This document shows positions 35,410 through 44,548 of a stretch of DNA of 64,000 bases, piece after piece. The stretch is from Bacteroidota bacterium. Lineage in GTDB: Bacteria > Bacteroidota > Bacteroidia > AKYH767-A > 2013-40CM-41-45. A program made the position numbers and the translations under genes. The stretch spans positions 372,001-436,000 of the forward strand of contig JADJFC010000004.1 in NCBI GenBank assembly GCA_016708785.1, read 5' to 3'. The notes under the pieces are model-generated. The model was not told the origin of the DNA, did not search any database, and was given only the letters and a program-made list of their open reading frames with translations. Within the stretch, counting starts at the first letter, position 1. Each line of letters opens with the position of its first letter.

Positions 35410-36644
35410 TTAGTGCTTGACAGAGAACCTTTTTCCTATTTCACTGCCGGCTATATATCCTGTTGTCCAGGCTGCTTGAAAGTTAAAACCGCCGGTGATG
35501 GCATCAACATCCAGTACCTCTCCCGCAAAAAATAAGTTTGGTACAAGTTTACTTTCCATGGTCTTGAAATCAACTTCCTTCAAGTCGATTCCACCACATG
35601 TAACAAATTCTTCTTTGAAAGTGGTCTTGCCTTTGACTTCGTATTGGTCATTGATGAGTGTATTGACAATGCGATTCAAATTATCTTTCGAGAGATTTCC
35701 AATGATTTGTTCACCATCGATTTTGAGTTTATACAAAATATATTCCCATAACCGTTTAGGTAATTCAATTTCATTAACTCTGAAAAGTGTCCGTTTCGGA
35801 AAATTCTTTTTTACTTGAAGAATGAGCTCCCGAACCTCTTCCTCTTTTCTGTTTAACCAATTTACAGAAGTCGTAAATTCGTATTTCATTTCGGCAAGTT
35901 GTCGGGCAGCAAATGAACTAAGTTTAAGTACTGCCGGACCACTGATTCCCCAATGCGTGATCAATAATGGACCACTGTATTCCAATTTCGTTCCGACTAT
36001 TTTTACCTGTGCATCGGGAACACTCACTCCCATTAAAGCAGAAATAGTTTTATCCTTGAAATTGAATGTAAACAAGGAAGGAACAGGTTCGACTATCGAA
36101 TGATTTGTTGCAGCCAGCCATTTGAATCCTTCTTTATTTGGATGACCACCGTTGCAATTAATACTGCATCAAATTCTATTGTTGAATCATTTTCAAAAAG
36201 TAATTCAATCTTTCCTTCTTTTCCGGTTACTTTTTTGATTGAAGTCCCCAATGAAAATTGAACGCCTAATCGTTCGGCTTCATCCATCAGACAATCAATT
36301 ATCGTTTGAGAATTATTTGAGACGGGAAACATTCTACCATCCGATTCAATTTTTAATTCGACTCCTCTGTCATTGAACCAATTTACTGTATCGGTACAGG
36401 CAAATTGCATGAAAGCAGATCGCAATTCTTTTGAGCCTCTTGGATAATTTTTAATGAGTTTCGAAACTTCAAAGCAAGCATGAGTCACATTGCATCTTCC
36501 GCCACCACTGACCTTTACCTTTGCAAGCATTTTATTGCTTTTTTCAAAGACAATTACATTAGCCTCAGGCAGTAGACTTTTCATTCGGATCGCTCCGAAA
36601 AATCCGGCGGCACCGGCACCAATGACTGCAATGTTTTTTTTCAA
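35410..36644 (-). CDS. BaiN/RdsA-type NAD(P)/FAD-dependent oxidoreductase (HI0933 family; frameshifted at ~36150)
   Basis: About 411 residues after joining two frames. The N-terminus MKKNIAVIGAGAAG is a Rossmann dinucleotide-binding GxGxxG motif, and VSGGGRCNVTHAC is the diagnostic HI0933-family signature. The first frame ends in LIAT followed by wrong-frame residues; inserting one G in a G-run (ACGGTGG, expected ACGGGTGG) gives ATGGHPNKEGFKWLAATNHS and continues into the second frame, which ends with GEVLDVDAITGGFNFQAAW, the FAD-binding C-terminal signature. It is a flavoprotein of unsettled physiological substrate; members reduce steroid or other double bonds in some bacteria. Divergently transcribed from mutS2. 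The homopolymer context suggests a sequencing error. Confidence 0.9.
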
Positions 36645-36664
36645 AACGAGGAATGAGTTGGAGC

Positions 36665-36672
36665 CGAAGATA
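36665..36672 (-). promoter_or_regulatory. Possible -7 element for the BaiN-type gene (TATCTTCG)
   Basis: One mismatch to TAnnTTTG on the minus strand, 21 bp before the start codon, within the divergent promoter region shared with mutS2. Confidence 0.35.
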
Positions 36673-36718
36673 CGAGGAAAAACCGATCAGGAAATTGATA
36701 AAATTTTGAAATAAGAAG

Positions 36719-36726
36719 TTATCTTT
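36719..36726 (+). promoter_or_regulatory. -7 promoter element for mutS2 (TATCTTTG)
   Basis: An exact TAnnTTTG match. Transcription would start near 36733, so the mutS2 start codon must lie downstream of that. This supports a start between 36750 and 36775. Confidence 0.6.
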
Positions 36727-36774
36727 GCAACTATCGCAATAAGGAAAATTGTTACAGAAAAAATTTCCCGTGGC

Positions 36775-38826
36775 ATGGCCACAGGCAGAATACGCGGAAT
36801 AGAATATTGTCGTTGCCGTTCATCGAAGGAAAAGGCTGAGAATCTGGGTCCTGTGACCAGTCGTGATCAGCTTACGATCATGCTTAAGCAGACGGATGAA
36901 TATAAGCAGACACTTGCCATCCGCGGTTACTTTCCGGACACTTTTTTTGAAGACTTTGAGACAGAGGCCGATTTACTGTTGATCTCAAATTCAGTTTTAA
37001 GTGAAATTCAGTTCAGTCGAATTCGGTCCGCATCTTCTACCGTAAATAGAATTTTGGAATTCTTCAAAGAGAGAATTGACTCATTTGTCACACTAAAATT
37101 GCTAGCCGAAAAAGTATATCCAACGAATGACATCATCGATCTGATCAGCGAAATAATAGATGCTCATGGGTTGATGAAGAATAATGCTTCGCCCGAGTTA
37201 CAGCAGATCCGTTCATCCCTTTTTTCAAAAAGACGTGAAGCAGATAAACGCTTCAGAGCTTTCATCAATGAAATGAAGAAGAAAGGCTGGCTTCGGGACA
37301 ATGAAGAGAATTTCTATAATAACAGAAGAGTGCTTGCTGTGCCATCTGAATATCGTCGCGATGTAAAAGGATTGGTTCACGGAAAAAGTGACACCGGCAA
37401 AACAACATTCATTGAACCCGACGATCTGGTTGAATTGAATAACGACATTTCTGAGTTGGAACAAGACGAAAGAAATGAGATCAGAAGATTGCTTCGTGAA
37501 CTTACAGATAGCCTAAGAGTCCATGCTTTCCTGATAAAAAACTATCACAATTTCTTAAGTGAATTGGACTTTGTGAGAGCGAAAGCGCTGTTTGCAATTG
37601 ACATCAATGCAAATTTACCTCAGTTGAGTAAGAACAGTATTGTTGAATTGTTCAATGCAGTTCACCCGCTACTCTACTTGCAAAATAAAGCTCAACATAA
37701 AGAAGTTATTCCGTTAACACTAAAACTTGACCAGGAAAAACGAATTCTCATAATTAGTGGACCCAATGCCGGTGGAAAATCGATCACTTTGAAGACTCTC
37801 GGCTTACTTCAGTTGATGTTGCAAAGTGGTTTACTTGTCTCAGCAGAAGAGAAATCGCAGATGTGCTTTTTCAATCATTTCCTGGCTGACATTGGTGATA
37901 GTCAATCGATCGAATATGCATTGAGTACATACAGCTCTCGCTTGATTCGCATGAATCAGTTTTTACGTATTGCAAACAACCGTTCATTGATTCTCATTGA
38001 TGAATTCGGAACAGGAACCGATCCTGAACTTGGAGGTGCTATCGCTGAAACCGTACTTGAGGAATTAAACAAAAGGAAAGCCTTCGGAATTTTCACTACA
38101 CACTATACGAATATAAAATTACTTGCAGATCAATTGGAAGGTGTTTTCAATGGTTCAATGCTTTTCGATCCTGAAACGCTAATGCCGAAGTACAGATTGA
38201 TCGTTGGTCAGCCCGGTAGCTCGTATACATTTGAAGTTGCTGAGAAGATTGGCTTGCCAAAACATGTAATTGATCGTGCCCGGACGAAGATCAAGAAAGA
38301 TAAATTGAAGTTGAATAATATGCTTTCTGAACTTCATCATCAAAAGAATCAGCTGGAAGAAGAATTGAAAGCATTGAAAGATAGTCGTGAAAAATCGGAA
38401 GCTGCGACAGGAAAGTACAACCTCCTTTCAGATAAAATGAAAGAGAAGCTGGAAAAGGACAATGAGAAACGTGAAGAGATTCGCAAGCTTGTTGAACTCG
38501 GACGAAAAACTCAGGCACTTTCTATCGAATGGGAAAAGACGAAAGACAAAAAAGAGATCATCAAGAAGTTTGTCGGTTCCATGACTGCAGAAAAGAAGAA
38601 ACGTGCTGCAGATAACACACCGGAAAAACTCACCAAACGCAAAAAAGAACTCATCGAAAAACTTTCCGCTGAAATTAAAGTAGGCTCAAAAGTACGAATG
38701 CTTCGCAGTAAAAATGTAGGCACCGTCGAAAAGATCAAGAAGAATATTGTGTGGGTGAATTTTGGGAATATTATGGCAGAAGTAAATATTGTTAACTTGG
38801 AAGTTGCTGAAGAAAAACAAGTTTAA
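36775..38826 (+). CDS. mutS2: MutS2-family ATPase without Smr domain
   Basis: 683 residues. The ABC-type ATPase core is complete: Walker A ISGPNAGGKSITLKTL (about 327-342), the signature segment STYSSRLIRM, Walker B LILIDEFGTGTDPELGG and the switch THYTNIK. The clamp and connector (about 100-300) precede it and a charged coiled coil (about 510-600) follows. The protein ends with a KOW-like domain (VGSKVRMLRSKNVGTVEKI) and stops where the nuclease Smr domain of typical ~780-residue MutS2 proteins would begin; no Smr motif (LDLRG) is seen in any frame before the terminator. The first ~25 residues align poorly with the family, so the start is uncertain. MutS2 acts in recombination suppression or ribosome-collision rescue in other bacteria; which applies here is unknown. 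Confidence 0.88.
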   Translation: MATGRIRGIEYCRCRSSKEKAENLGPVTSRDQLTIMLKQTDEYKQTLAIRGYFPDTFFEDFETEADLLLISNSVLSEIQFSRIRSASSTVNRILEFFKERIDSFVTLKLLAEKVYPTNDIIDLISEIIDAHGLMKNNASPELQQIRSSLFSKRREADKRFRAFINEMKKKGWLRDNEENFYNNRRVLAVPSEYRRDVKGLVHGKSDTGKTTFIEPDDLVELNNDISELEQDERNEIRRLLRELTDSLRVHAFLIKNYHNFLSELDFVRAKALFAIDINANLPQLSKNSIVELFNAVHPLLYLQNKAQHKEVIPLTLKLDQEKRILIISGPNAGGKSITLKTLGLLQLMLQSGLLVSAEEKSQMCFFNHFLADIGDSQSIEYALSTYSSRLIRMNQFLRIANNRSLILIDEFGTGTDPELGGAIAETVLEELNKRKAFGIFTTHYTNIKLLADQLEGVFNGSMLFDPETLMPKYRLIVGQPGSSYTFEVAEKIGLPKHVIDRARTKIKKDKLKLNNMLSELHHQKNQLEEELKALKDSREKSEAATGKYNLLSDKMKEKLEKDNEKREEIRKLVELGRKTQALSIEWEKTKDKKEIIKKFVGSMTAEKKKRAADNTPEKLTKRKKELIEKLSAEIKVGSKVRMLRSKNVGTVEKIKKNIVWVNFGNIMAEVNIVNLEVAEEKQV

Positions 38827-38842
38827 GTGGTTAAAAAAAATA

Positions 38843-38879
38843 AAGGGTTTAAAGTGTCTCGAAACACATTAAACCCCTT
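38843..38879. terminator. Bidirectional terminator between mutS2 and the moxR operon
   Basis: A ~15-bp imperfect stem (38843-38857 with 38864-38879). On the minus strand it is followed by TATTTTTTTT, so it best suits the minus-strand operon ending at 38905. Its arms contain the GGGTTTAAT motif also found near 2150-2200. Confidence 0.8.
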
Positions 38880-38904
38880 AAACAATTTAAACTACTTTTA
38901 GTTA

Positions 38905-39873
38905 CTAAAACAAATTAGCAATGATCTTTTCAATCGTCACCCCATCCGCTTCCGCTCTGTAGTTACGAACGATACGGTGACGAAGAATCGTAACAGCTAC
39001 TGCTTTTACGTCTTCGATGTCGGGTGAGAATTTGCCTTTAAGTGCTGCATGACATTTAGCACCGATAACTAAGTATTGAGAAGCACGCGGGCCTGCTCCC
39101 CAGGCTAAGTAGGAATTGATCTCTGCTGTAGCTGACGGTGTTCCCGGTCTAGTTTTAGAGGCAAGTCCAACAGCATATTTCAATACGTTATCAGGAATAG
39201 GAATTCTTCTTACTAATTCCTGGAAATATAAAATTTCTTCTGCACTGATGATCTTTTCAAGTTTCGGACGATAATCTGAAGTAGTATTTTTTACAACTTC
39301 TACCTCCTGATCAAATTCCGGATACGTTAGAAACACATTGAACATAAAACGATCGAGTTGAGCTTCCGGTAATGGGTAAGTTCCCTCCTGCTCAATTGGA
39401 TTTTGTGTCGCCAATACAAAGAACGGTTGCTCTAATGCATAACGTTTGCCTGCAGCTGTAACAGCATACTCCTGCATTGACTCAAGCAAAGCAGATTGTG
39501 TTTTAGGCGGTGTACGATTGATCTCATCGGCGAGAATGATATTTGCAAACAATGGACCTTTGATGAATTTGAATTGACGTGATTCATCAAGGATCTCTGT
39601 ACCGATGATATCTGAAGGCATTAGATCCGGCGTGAACTGGATTCTGTTATATGTTAGTCCTAACGTTTGTGCAATCGTATTTACAAGCAATGTTTTTGCC
39701 AGTCCGGGAACACCTACTAAAAGGCAATGGCCACGACTGAAAATAGAGATCAGAACATCACGTACAACTTCATCCTGACCGATGATGACCTTACCGATCT
39801 CCGCACGAAGTTTATTGTATTTCTGAACCAGATCTTGTACCGCTTCGACGTCGGAATTATATTTTGAAGACAT
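38905..39873 (-). CDS. MoxR family AAA+ ATPase
   Basis: 322 residues. Walker A is GVPGLAKT (54-61), Walker B is IILADEINRTPP (about 120), sensor 1 is FFVLATQNPIEQEGTYPLPEAQ, and the arginine-finger region is LDRFMF, all in the MoxR subfamily pattern. A C-terminal lid domain carries ILRHRIVRNYRAEADG. MoxR ATPases act as chaperones that help insert cofactors or assemble envelope complexes, usually with vWA-domain partners. A vWA-like protein is encoded 15 kb away (54143-56161), not adjacent. The gene starts 22 bp after the stop of the SurA-like gene, so it is the last gene of the folding operon running from 44185. Cytoplasmic. Confidence 0.95.
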   Translation of the reverse strand: MSSKYNSDVEAVQDLVQKYNKLRAEIGKVIIGQDEVVRDVLISIFSRGHCLLVGVPGLAKTLLVNTIAQTLGLTYNRIQFTPDLMPSDIIGTEILDESRQFKFIKGPLFANIILADEINRTPPKTQSALLESMQEYAVTAAGKRYALEQPFFVLATQNPIEQEGTYPLPEAQLDRFMFNVFLTYPEFDQEVEVVKNTTSDYRPKLEKIISAEEILYFQELVRRIPIPDNVLKYAVGLASKTRPGTPSATAEINSYLAWGAGPRASQYLVIGAKCHAALKGKFSPDIEDVKAVAVTILRHRIVRNYRAEADGVTIEKIIANLF

Positions 39874-39895
39874 AGAATCTTTAGTTATTAGTTAT

Positions 39896-41257
39896 TTAGT
39901 TGGTTTGTTTTTTCCAGTGGTCTAATTGAGCGCAATTAATGGAATCGTCATTGAATTGAATGTATGTTGTTTTGATCTTTTTTGCTACCCACTCACTCAT
40001 TACTTTATTTTGCTTTTCACTGGTGGCAACTTCCTGGATCTTTGTATAATCATCACGGAGATTTGCTTTATGAGGCTGAGTTCTGCTTTTTAACATTACT
40101 AAACGATACGCTGTTTTACCATCAGGTGTATTCATGATCAATGGTGCAGAAACTTTTCCCAGTTCCATTGAATCTACTTGAAAGAAAAGCAAACGATCGA
40201 TTTTGTCAGGTGACAACTTCGTTGTATTGGTTTCAGGATTGATCAGTAGTCCACCATTATTCTTAGTCTCATCGTCGCTGGAAAATTTCTGTGCAGCATC
40301 TTCAAAAGTGATCGTTCCTGAAATGATCTGCGTTCTCAGACTATCCAGTTGTCTGACGCTGGCAGCGAGCGCTGCATCATCTGTCGTAGGTTGAAGAAGG
40401 ATGTGACGGATATTGATCTGATCGCCACGACGCTCGATCAGTTGAAGAATGTGAAAACCGAATTTGGTTTCTATCACCGGTGAAATTTCACCCGGCTTAA
40501 GTGTAAATGCTGCGGCTTCGAATTCAGGAACCATCGTACCGCGCTCAAAGAATCCAAGTTCTCCACCTTTTTTTGCTGACGAAGGGTCTTTCGAATATAA
40601 TGCTGCATAAACAGCAAAATCTCCTTCACCGGACAGTATTTTTTTTCTGTACTCTTCCAGTTCATTTCTTACGGCAAGCTTTTCTGCAGGAGTTACAACA
40701 GGCATTTTTACGATCTGAGCGATCTCCATTTCAGCATCCATATACGGTAAACTATCAACAGGGATACTTTCGAAATAAGTTCTGGCATCACTTGGTGAAG
40801 CAGATACGTCTTTTGTAATACGTGACTGCATTGTCTGAACCAATAATTGTTCTTTAATGATATCACGGAATTCTGATTTCAGCTGTCGGATACTCGTATG
40901 GAAATACTCTTCCAATTTCTCTTCTGAACCGATCTGCTTGATGTAGTAACGCATCCGTCGATCCAATTCACCTTCGACTTGTGCATCTGCTACAGTCACT
41001 GAATCTATATCAGCCTGGTTGATCATTAGCTTTTGTAAAAGTAACTGATCAAGTATTGTACAACGTACATCGCTTGTTTCAACTCCACCCTGAGCTACAT
41101 ATTGAACATATTGCTTCTCAATATCAGAATGCAAAATGACCTTTGTTCCAACAATTGCAACAACTTTATCGACTAGATCCTGAGAGAATGCTTGTGTACT
41201 CACAGAAATCAATCCGACAAGGGCAAACAATTTAAACACACTATTATTTCTTTTCAT
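39896..41257 (-). CDS. SurA-like periplasmic peptidyl-prolyl isomerase/chaperone
   Basis: 453 residues. The signal peptide is MKRNNSVFKLFALVGLIS ending TQAFSQ. A SurA N-terminal chaperone region follows (VDKVVAIVGTKVILHSDIEKQ, which is the classic SurA opening), then two parvulin-type rotamase domains (about 175-275 and 280-395) with YSKDPSSAKKGGELGFFERG, FGFHILQLIERR and INIRHILLQPT. It assists outer-membrane protein folding in the periplasm. It is the third gene of an apparent operon: PPIase (42227-44185), lipoprotein (41279-42130), this gene, then moxR. Intergenic distances to its neighbours are 21 and 22 bp. It is the closest SurA orthologue candidate in the window, but I leave the symbol blank because three related proteins occur side by side. 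Confidence 0.93.
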   Translation of the reverse strand: MKRNNSVFKLFALVGLISVSTQAFSQDLVDKVVAIVGTKVILHSDIEKQYVQYVAQGGVETSDVRCTILDQLLLQKLMINQADIDSVTVADAQVEGELDRRMRYYIKQIGSEEKLEEYFHTSIRQLKSEFRDIIKEQLLVQTMQSRITKDVSASPSDARTYFESIPVDSLPYMDAEMEIAQIVKMPVVTPAEKLAVRNELEEYRKKILSGEGDFAVYAALYSKDPSSAKKGGELGFFERGTMVPEFEAAAFTLKPGEISPVIETKFGFHILQLIERRGDQINIRHILLQPTTDDAALAASVRQLDSLRTQIISGTITFEDAAQKFSSDDETKNNGGLLINPETNTTKLSPDKIDRLLFFQVDSMELGKVSAPLIMNTPDGKTAYRLVMLKSRTQPHKANLRDDYTKIQEVATSEKQNKVMSEWVAKKIKTTYIQFNDDSINCAQLDHWKKQTN

Positions 41258-41278
41258 ATTTGCTGCAAAGTTAACAGA

Positions 41279-42130
41279 TTAATAGACTTCCACATCATTG
41301 CCCTTTTTGGCATCTTCGTAAGCCTGTTTCTCCATTTGTTCGATCAATTTCAGCTTCCGCTGATTGGTAATGATCGTTTTGATATTATTTCTTTCAAAGC
41401 TTAATGGCGAAATGCTATTCTTTACCATAAAGCCTTTTATATTCACTAAATAGATCGTACTCGAATCTTCAATTTCCACGATCCTGTTATTCTGCAAAAA
41501 CTGCTCTTTGTCGTAGGTTTTGATCGGAATTTCCTTCAAAAGATCGTCGAATAAAAGCCAGGTATTATCATCAAGGAAATAGTTAAGAGCGTACTGACGA
41601 CAATAATCTTCGAGTAACTGTCTGTCCTTTTTTACATTGCTTTTATACCAGTCTTTTACTTTATTCAGTTTAGGAGATTTTTTATTCAGTCTGAGATAAA
41701 TTACCTTAATGATATTATCCTTTAACTCAAAATTGTCCTGATTATTCTTATAAAATTGAGCAATTTCTTCTTCGTTAATAACAGTATCCAGTTTTTGCCT
41801 CACGAGCTCTGTTTCATAGGCATAGGTCAGCAATGAATTCCTGTATTCTTCAAGCTTTTTCTCTACGTCCTTTTTCTCATCGTCAAGATTTCGTTCTGCT
41901 TTTCTAAGTACAACTTTCTGACGAAACCAATTGTCGATATAATTCTTGATAATGGCAACACTGTCTTCTCTACTGGCACCAACCGGAACCAAACCTTGCA
42001 GATCTTCCGGATATAAAAAGTAATCGTATGCTCTTGCAACAGCATCTTTCCCTTCAGTCGAATCACGCTTGAAATAACTGCAGGCGGAAAGCTGCAAAAT
42101 AAGTAAAATGAAGAGGGAGATTTGCTTCAA
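41279..42130 (-). CDS. SurA-N-like lipoprotein of the folding operon
   Basis: 283 residues. The signal MKQISLFILLILQLSAC has a type II lipobox (LSAC, Cys17 lipidated). The mature protein is highly charged and mostly helical (about 60-130), with IINEEEIAQFYKNNQDNF-like segments as in SurA and PpiD linker regions, but I cannot find a complete parvulin catalytic domain (no GGDLG or FGYH-type motifs). It is probably a membrane-anchored, non-catalytic member of the chaperone set. It sits between two parvulin proteins, separated from the upstream gene by 96 bp that hold a strong hairpin and from the downstream surA-like gene by 21 bp. Its role as a chaperone is inferred from context and weak similarity. 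Confidence 0.8.
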   Translation of the reverse strand: MKQISLFILLILQLSACSYFKRDSTEGKDAVARAYDYFLYPEDLQGLVPVGASREDSVAIIKNYIDNWFRQKVVLRKAERNLDDEKKDVEKKLEEYRNSLLTYAYETELVRQKLDTVINEEEIAQFYKNNQDNFELKDNIIKVIYLRLNKKSPKLNKVKDWYKSNVKKDRQLLEDYCRQYALNYFLDDNTWLLFDDLLKEIPIKTYDKEQFLQNNRIVEIEDSSTIYLVNIKGFMVKNSISPLSFERNNIKTIITNQRKLKLIEQMEKQAYEDAKKGNDVEVY

Positions 42131-42166
42131 ATTCCTGAATTAGATAGATTCCTTAAAACTAATAAA

Positions 42167-42202
42167 CTTCGAAGGATTCATATACTCGTGAATCCTTCGA
42201 AG
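42167..42202 (-). terminator. Perfect 14-bp hairpin inside the folding operon
   Basis: Stem CTTCGAAGGATTCA/TGAATCCTTCGAAG (42167-42180 with 42189-42202) with an 8-nt loop. On the minus strand it is followed by TTTATTAGTTTT. It may attenuate transcription between the first and second genes of the cluster, or stabilise the upstream mRNA. Confidence 0.75.
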
Positions 42203-42226
42203 CTGAATTGTAATCTTATTTCTAAA

Positions 42227-44185
42227 TTATTTTGTTGCTATAGAATCTACAACGTCCTGCATGATTTCAACAGGATATTTAGCTCTAAGCGATGCTATCC
42301 ATTCCTTTTCAAGTTGATTCTGATAGTCTGCAGTGATCAATCCTTTTGCTTCATCCAATTGCTTTGGTGCGGCAGGAACCAGACTCTTTACGTTAACGAA
42401 TACAACCTGGTTGTTCAGTTCAAGATTTGGACTCATTCCGACTTTGTGCGTTACTTTATCGACTGCCTCATTTTCTCCTTTGCTGAATTTACCGTATTTA
42501 ACCTGTAGATTCAATTGAGAACTTTTATTGACTCTTGCCATTAAAGTATCATCATCGTCAACTTTTTTCATCAGCTTACGAACTTCAGCTGCTACATCTG
42601 CATTCGCACAAGAGTAAACAGTTGCTTCAACGCGATCGCCCCACATGTAGTTGCTTTTATTCTTAGTGTAGTACTCATTAAGTCCAGCACTGTCTTTAAC
42701 CGCTTTCGACCAAACTTTTTTGTCTGTCAGTTCGAATAAAAGAATACCATCACGATATTCCTGCATCAGATTACGGAAATCAGGATAAAGTGAATCCAGT
42801 TTAGATTCTTCATATGCTAATGCCGATTCGTTGACCCAGTCGTTATAGAAATTGTTAGCCATCACTTTAGCAGGAATTCCTGTTTCACGCTTTACTTGAT
42901 GGTCATTCACGTATGTAGCAAAATCTTGCTGCGTGTATGTCTTCGTACCAATTGTGAACATTGTACTTTTCAAATTGGCCGCTTTTTCTGTAGTCCATTT
43001 TCCTGTCGACAAAGAAGAATCAATTGTAGTCATGAATTCATCTTTGGCTTTCGGCATTTCTTTCAGGTTGTATTTCGTTTTTACTCGTGCAATCAATGAA
43101 GTTCTGCTCAATTCAGAACGAGAATCTTTCTGTACTTTTTGTTTTAATTCAGCCTGAAGTTCTTCATATGTTCCAACCGGTTTTGTTTCCATCAATTTGA
43201 TGATGTGCCATCCGTAAGAAGTTTTTACCGGAGCTGAATAATCGCCCGGATATTTCAAAGCAAATGCAGCCTTCTCAAATTCAGGAACCATTCTTCCTGT
43301 TCCGAATGCAGGTAACATTCCACCATTTTTCGCTGTAGACTGATCTTCTGAATATTGGCGTGCCAGCTCTTCAAATTTTTCGCCTGCTTTTAATTTTGCA
43401 TAGATCTCATTGATCTTTGCAACCGCTTTAACTGAATCTTCGCCTTTCACTCCTGCTCCGGCTTTGATCATGATATGTTCCACTTTCACTTCACCTTGTG
43501 CCGGACGACTATCGGTAAGTTTGATGATGTGATAACCAAAGCGAGTACGTACAGGCATTGACACTTCATCTTTTTTCAAATTGTAAGCTGCTTCTTCAAA
43601 AGGATAAACCATTTGCAGAGCAGAAAAATATCCTAGGTCGCCACCGTTATCTTTTGCAGAAGGATCTTCAGAAGAACGACGAGCAATCGTTGCGAAGTCA
43701 CCACCTTTTGTGATCTCTGCACGAATTTTCATTGCCTTATTATAGGCAGCGAGTGTATCAGACGGCAATGCATTCTGATCACATTTGATCAGCACATGAC
43801 TTGCACGAACATCCGTTTTCATGTGTTCGTAAGCTTCACGAAGAAGTTTCTCGCTAACTTGTTTGTCGACCAAATAAGGCTGAGCAAGTTGTTTACGGTA
43901 ACCTGCTAATTCGTCGTTAAACGCTTTAGCTGTATCCATTCCAAGCTCCAAAGCTTCTTTAACTTTTAGCTTGTAGTTGATATAAAGCTGTAAATATTCA
44001 TTCACGGCTTTGTTATCGAATTTAGTTTCTTTCGAATTGTTTTTCTTGAAAACTCTTTCGAATTCACTTTTCGAAATCGGTTCATTTGCAATTTTTAGAA
44101 TAACAGGATCACTGTTTACCTGAGCAAGAAGGCTTGCATTTAGACCGAGGATTAGAGCGGCTGATAAAAGGAAATTTCTCTTCAT
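42227..44185 (-). CDS. Periplasmic peptidyl-prolyl isomerase with two parvulin domains (PpiD/SurA type)
   Basis: 652 residues. The signal peptide is MKRNFLLSAALILGLNASLLAQ. Residues 25-115 form a SurA_N-like region. Tandem parvulin domains follow: about 127-227 (ASHVLIKCD, SAKDNGGDLGYFS, RFGYHIIKL) and 230-335 (VEHIMIKA, STAKNGGMLPAFGTGRMV, SYGWHIIKL). A long C-terminal half (340-652) of charged helices has no recognised catalytic motif. There is no membrane anchor beyond the signal, unlike E. coli PpiD. It is the first gene of the folding cluster, has its own promoter with both -33 and -7 elements, and is followed by a hairpin that may give it higher expression than the genes behind it. Likely substrates are outer-membrane and T9SS-exported proteins (inference). 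Confidence 0.93.
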   Translation of the reverse strand: MKRNFLLSAALILGLNASLLAQVNSDPVILKIANEPISKSEFERVFKKNNSKETKFDNKAVNEYLQLYINYKLKVKEALELGMDTAKAFNDELAGYRKQLAQPYLVDKQVSEKLLREAYEHMKTDVRASHVLIKCDQNALPSDTLAAYNKAMKIRAEITKGGDFATIARRSSEDPSAKDNGGDLGYFSALQMVYPFEEAAYNLKKDEVSMPVRTRFGYHIIKLTDSRPAQGEVKVEHIMIKAGAGVKGEDSVKAVAKINEIYAKLKAGEKFEELARQYSEDQSTAKNGGMLPAFGTGRMVPEFEKAAFALKYPGDYSAPVKTSYGWHIIKLMETKPVGTYEELQAELKQKVQKDSRSELSRTSLIARVKTKYNLKEMPKAKDEFMTTIDSSLSTGKWTTEKAANLKSTMFTIGTKTYTQQDFATYVNDHQVKRETGIPAKVMANNFYNDWVNESALAYEESKLDSLYPDFRNLMQEYRDGILLFELTDKKVWSKAVKDSAGLNEYYTKNKSNYMWGDRVEATVYSCANADVAAEVRKLMKKVDDDDTLMARVNKSSQLNLQVKYGKFSKGENEAVDKVTHKVGMSPNLELNNQVVFVNVKSLVPAAPKQLDEAKGLITADYQNQLEKEWIASLRAKYPVEIMQDVVDSIATK

Positions 44186-44211
44186 AGAGGTTGTTCTTGG
44201 TTAAGGGAGCG

Positions 44212-44241
44212 CAAATTTAGCAATCAAATGTTGGTATCAAA
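44212..44241 (-). promoter_or_regulatory. Promoter of the folding operon (TTTG-18-TAAATTTG)
   Basis: On the minus strand, -33 TTTG (44238-44241) and -7 TAAATTTG (44212-44219) are separated by 18 bp, a good match to the Bacteroidota primary sigma consensus, 27 bp before the start codon. Confidence 0.75.
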
Positions 44242-44548
44242 ACTTCGCAAATTTGAAAAAAAACAAAGATGGGGAAATGATGGGAAGGTGAAATTGGATA
44301 AATTATTGTACAATTTGTATTTGATTGATTTTTAATAGATTAATATCCATTGGAGGGCTTTTACATGTATGCTGGGCCTATTTTTCTGGTCGAAAATAAA
44401 TTCAAAAAGTTATCAGCACTAGGAAATTACGCATAAAAATAAAACACTCAATTCACTAAAATTTAAAGCAAGTACACTAAGTGGTTCTCGCTTTGAACAA
44501 TGTATATGTGTTCTTGTGAAAAATTTTAGTGAGCTTGTGTTTAAATTT
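44242..44548. other. Intergenic region with a long-range inverted repeat
   Basis: No gene seen. It contains an 11-bp inverted repeat CACTAAAATTT (near 44455) / AAATTTTAGTG (near 44522) enclosing about 60 nt with further CTTGTG-type and AAGC/GCTT pairings. It may be the 3' region of guaB mRNA or an interspersed intergenic repeat. Confidence 0.5.

Noticed and set aside
44455..44535. Small RNA gene between guaB and the folding operon
   Set aside because: Only a long-range inverted repeat is visible, without a promoter and terminator pair, so it is described as intergenic structure only.
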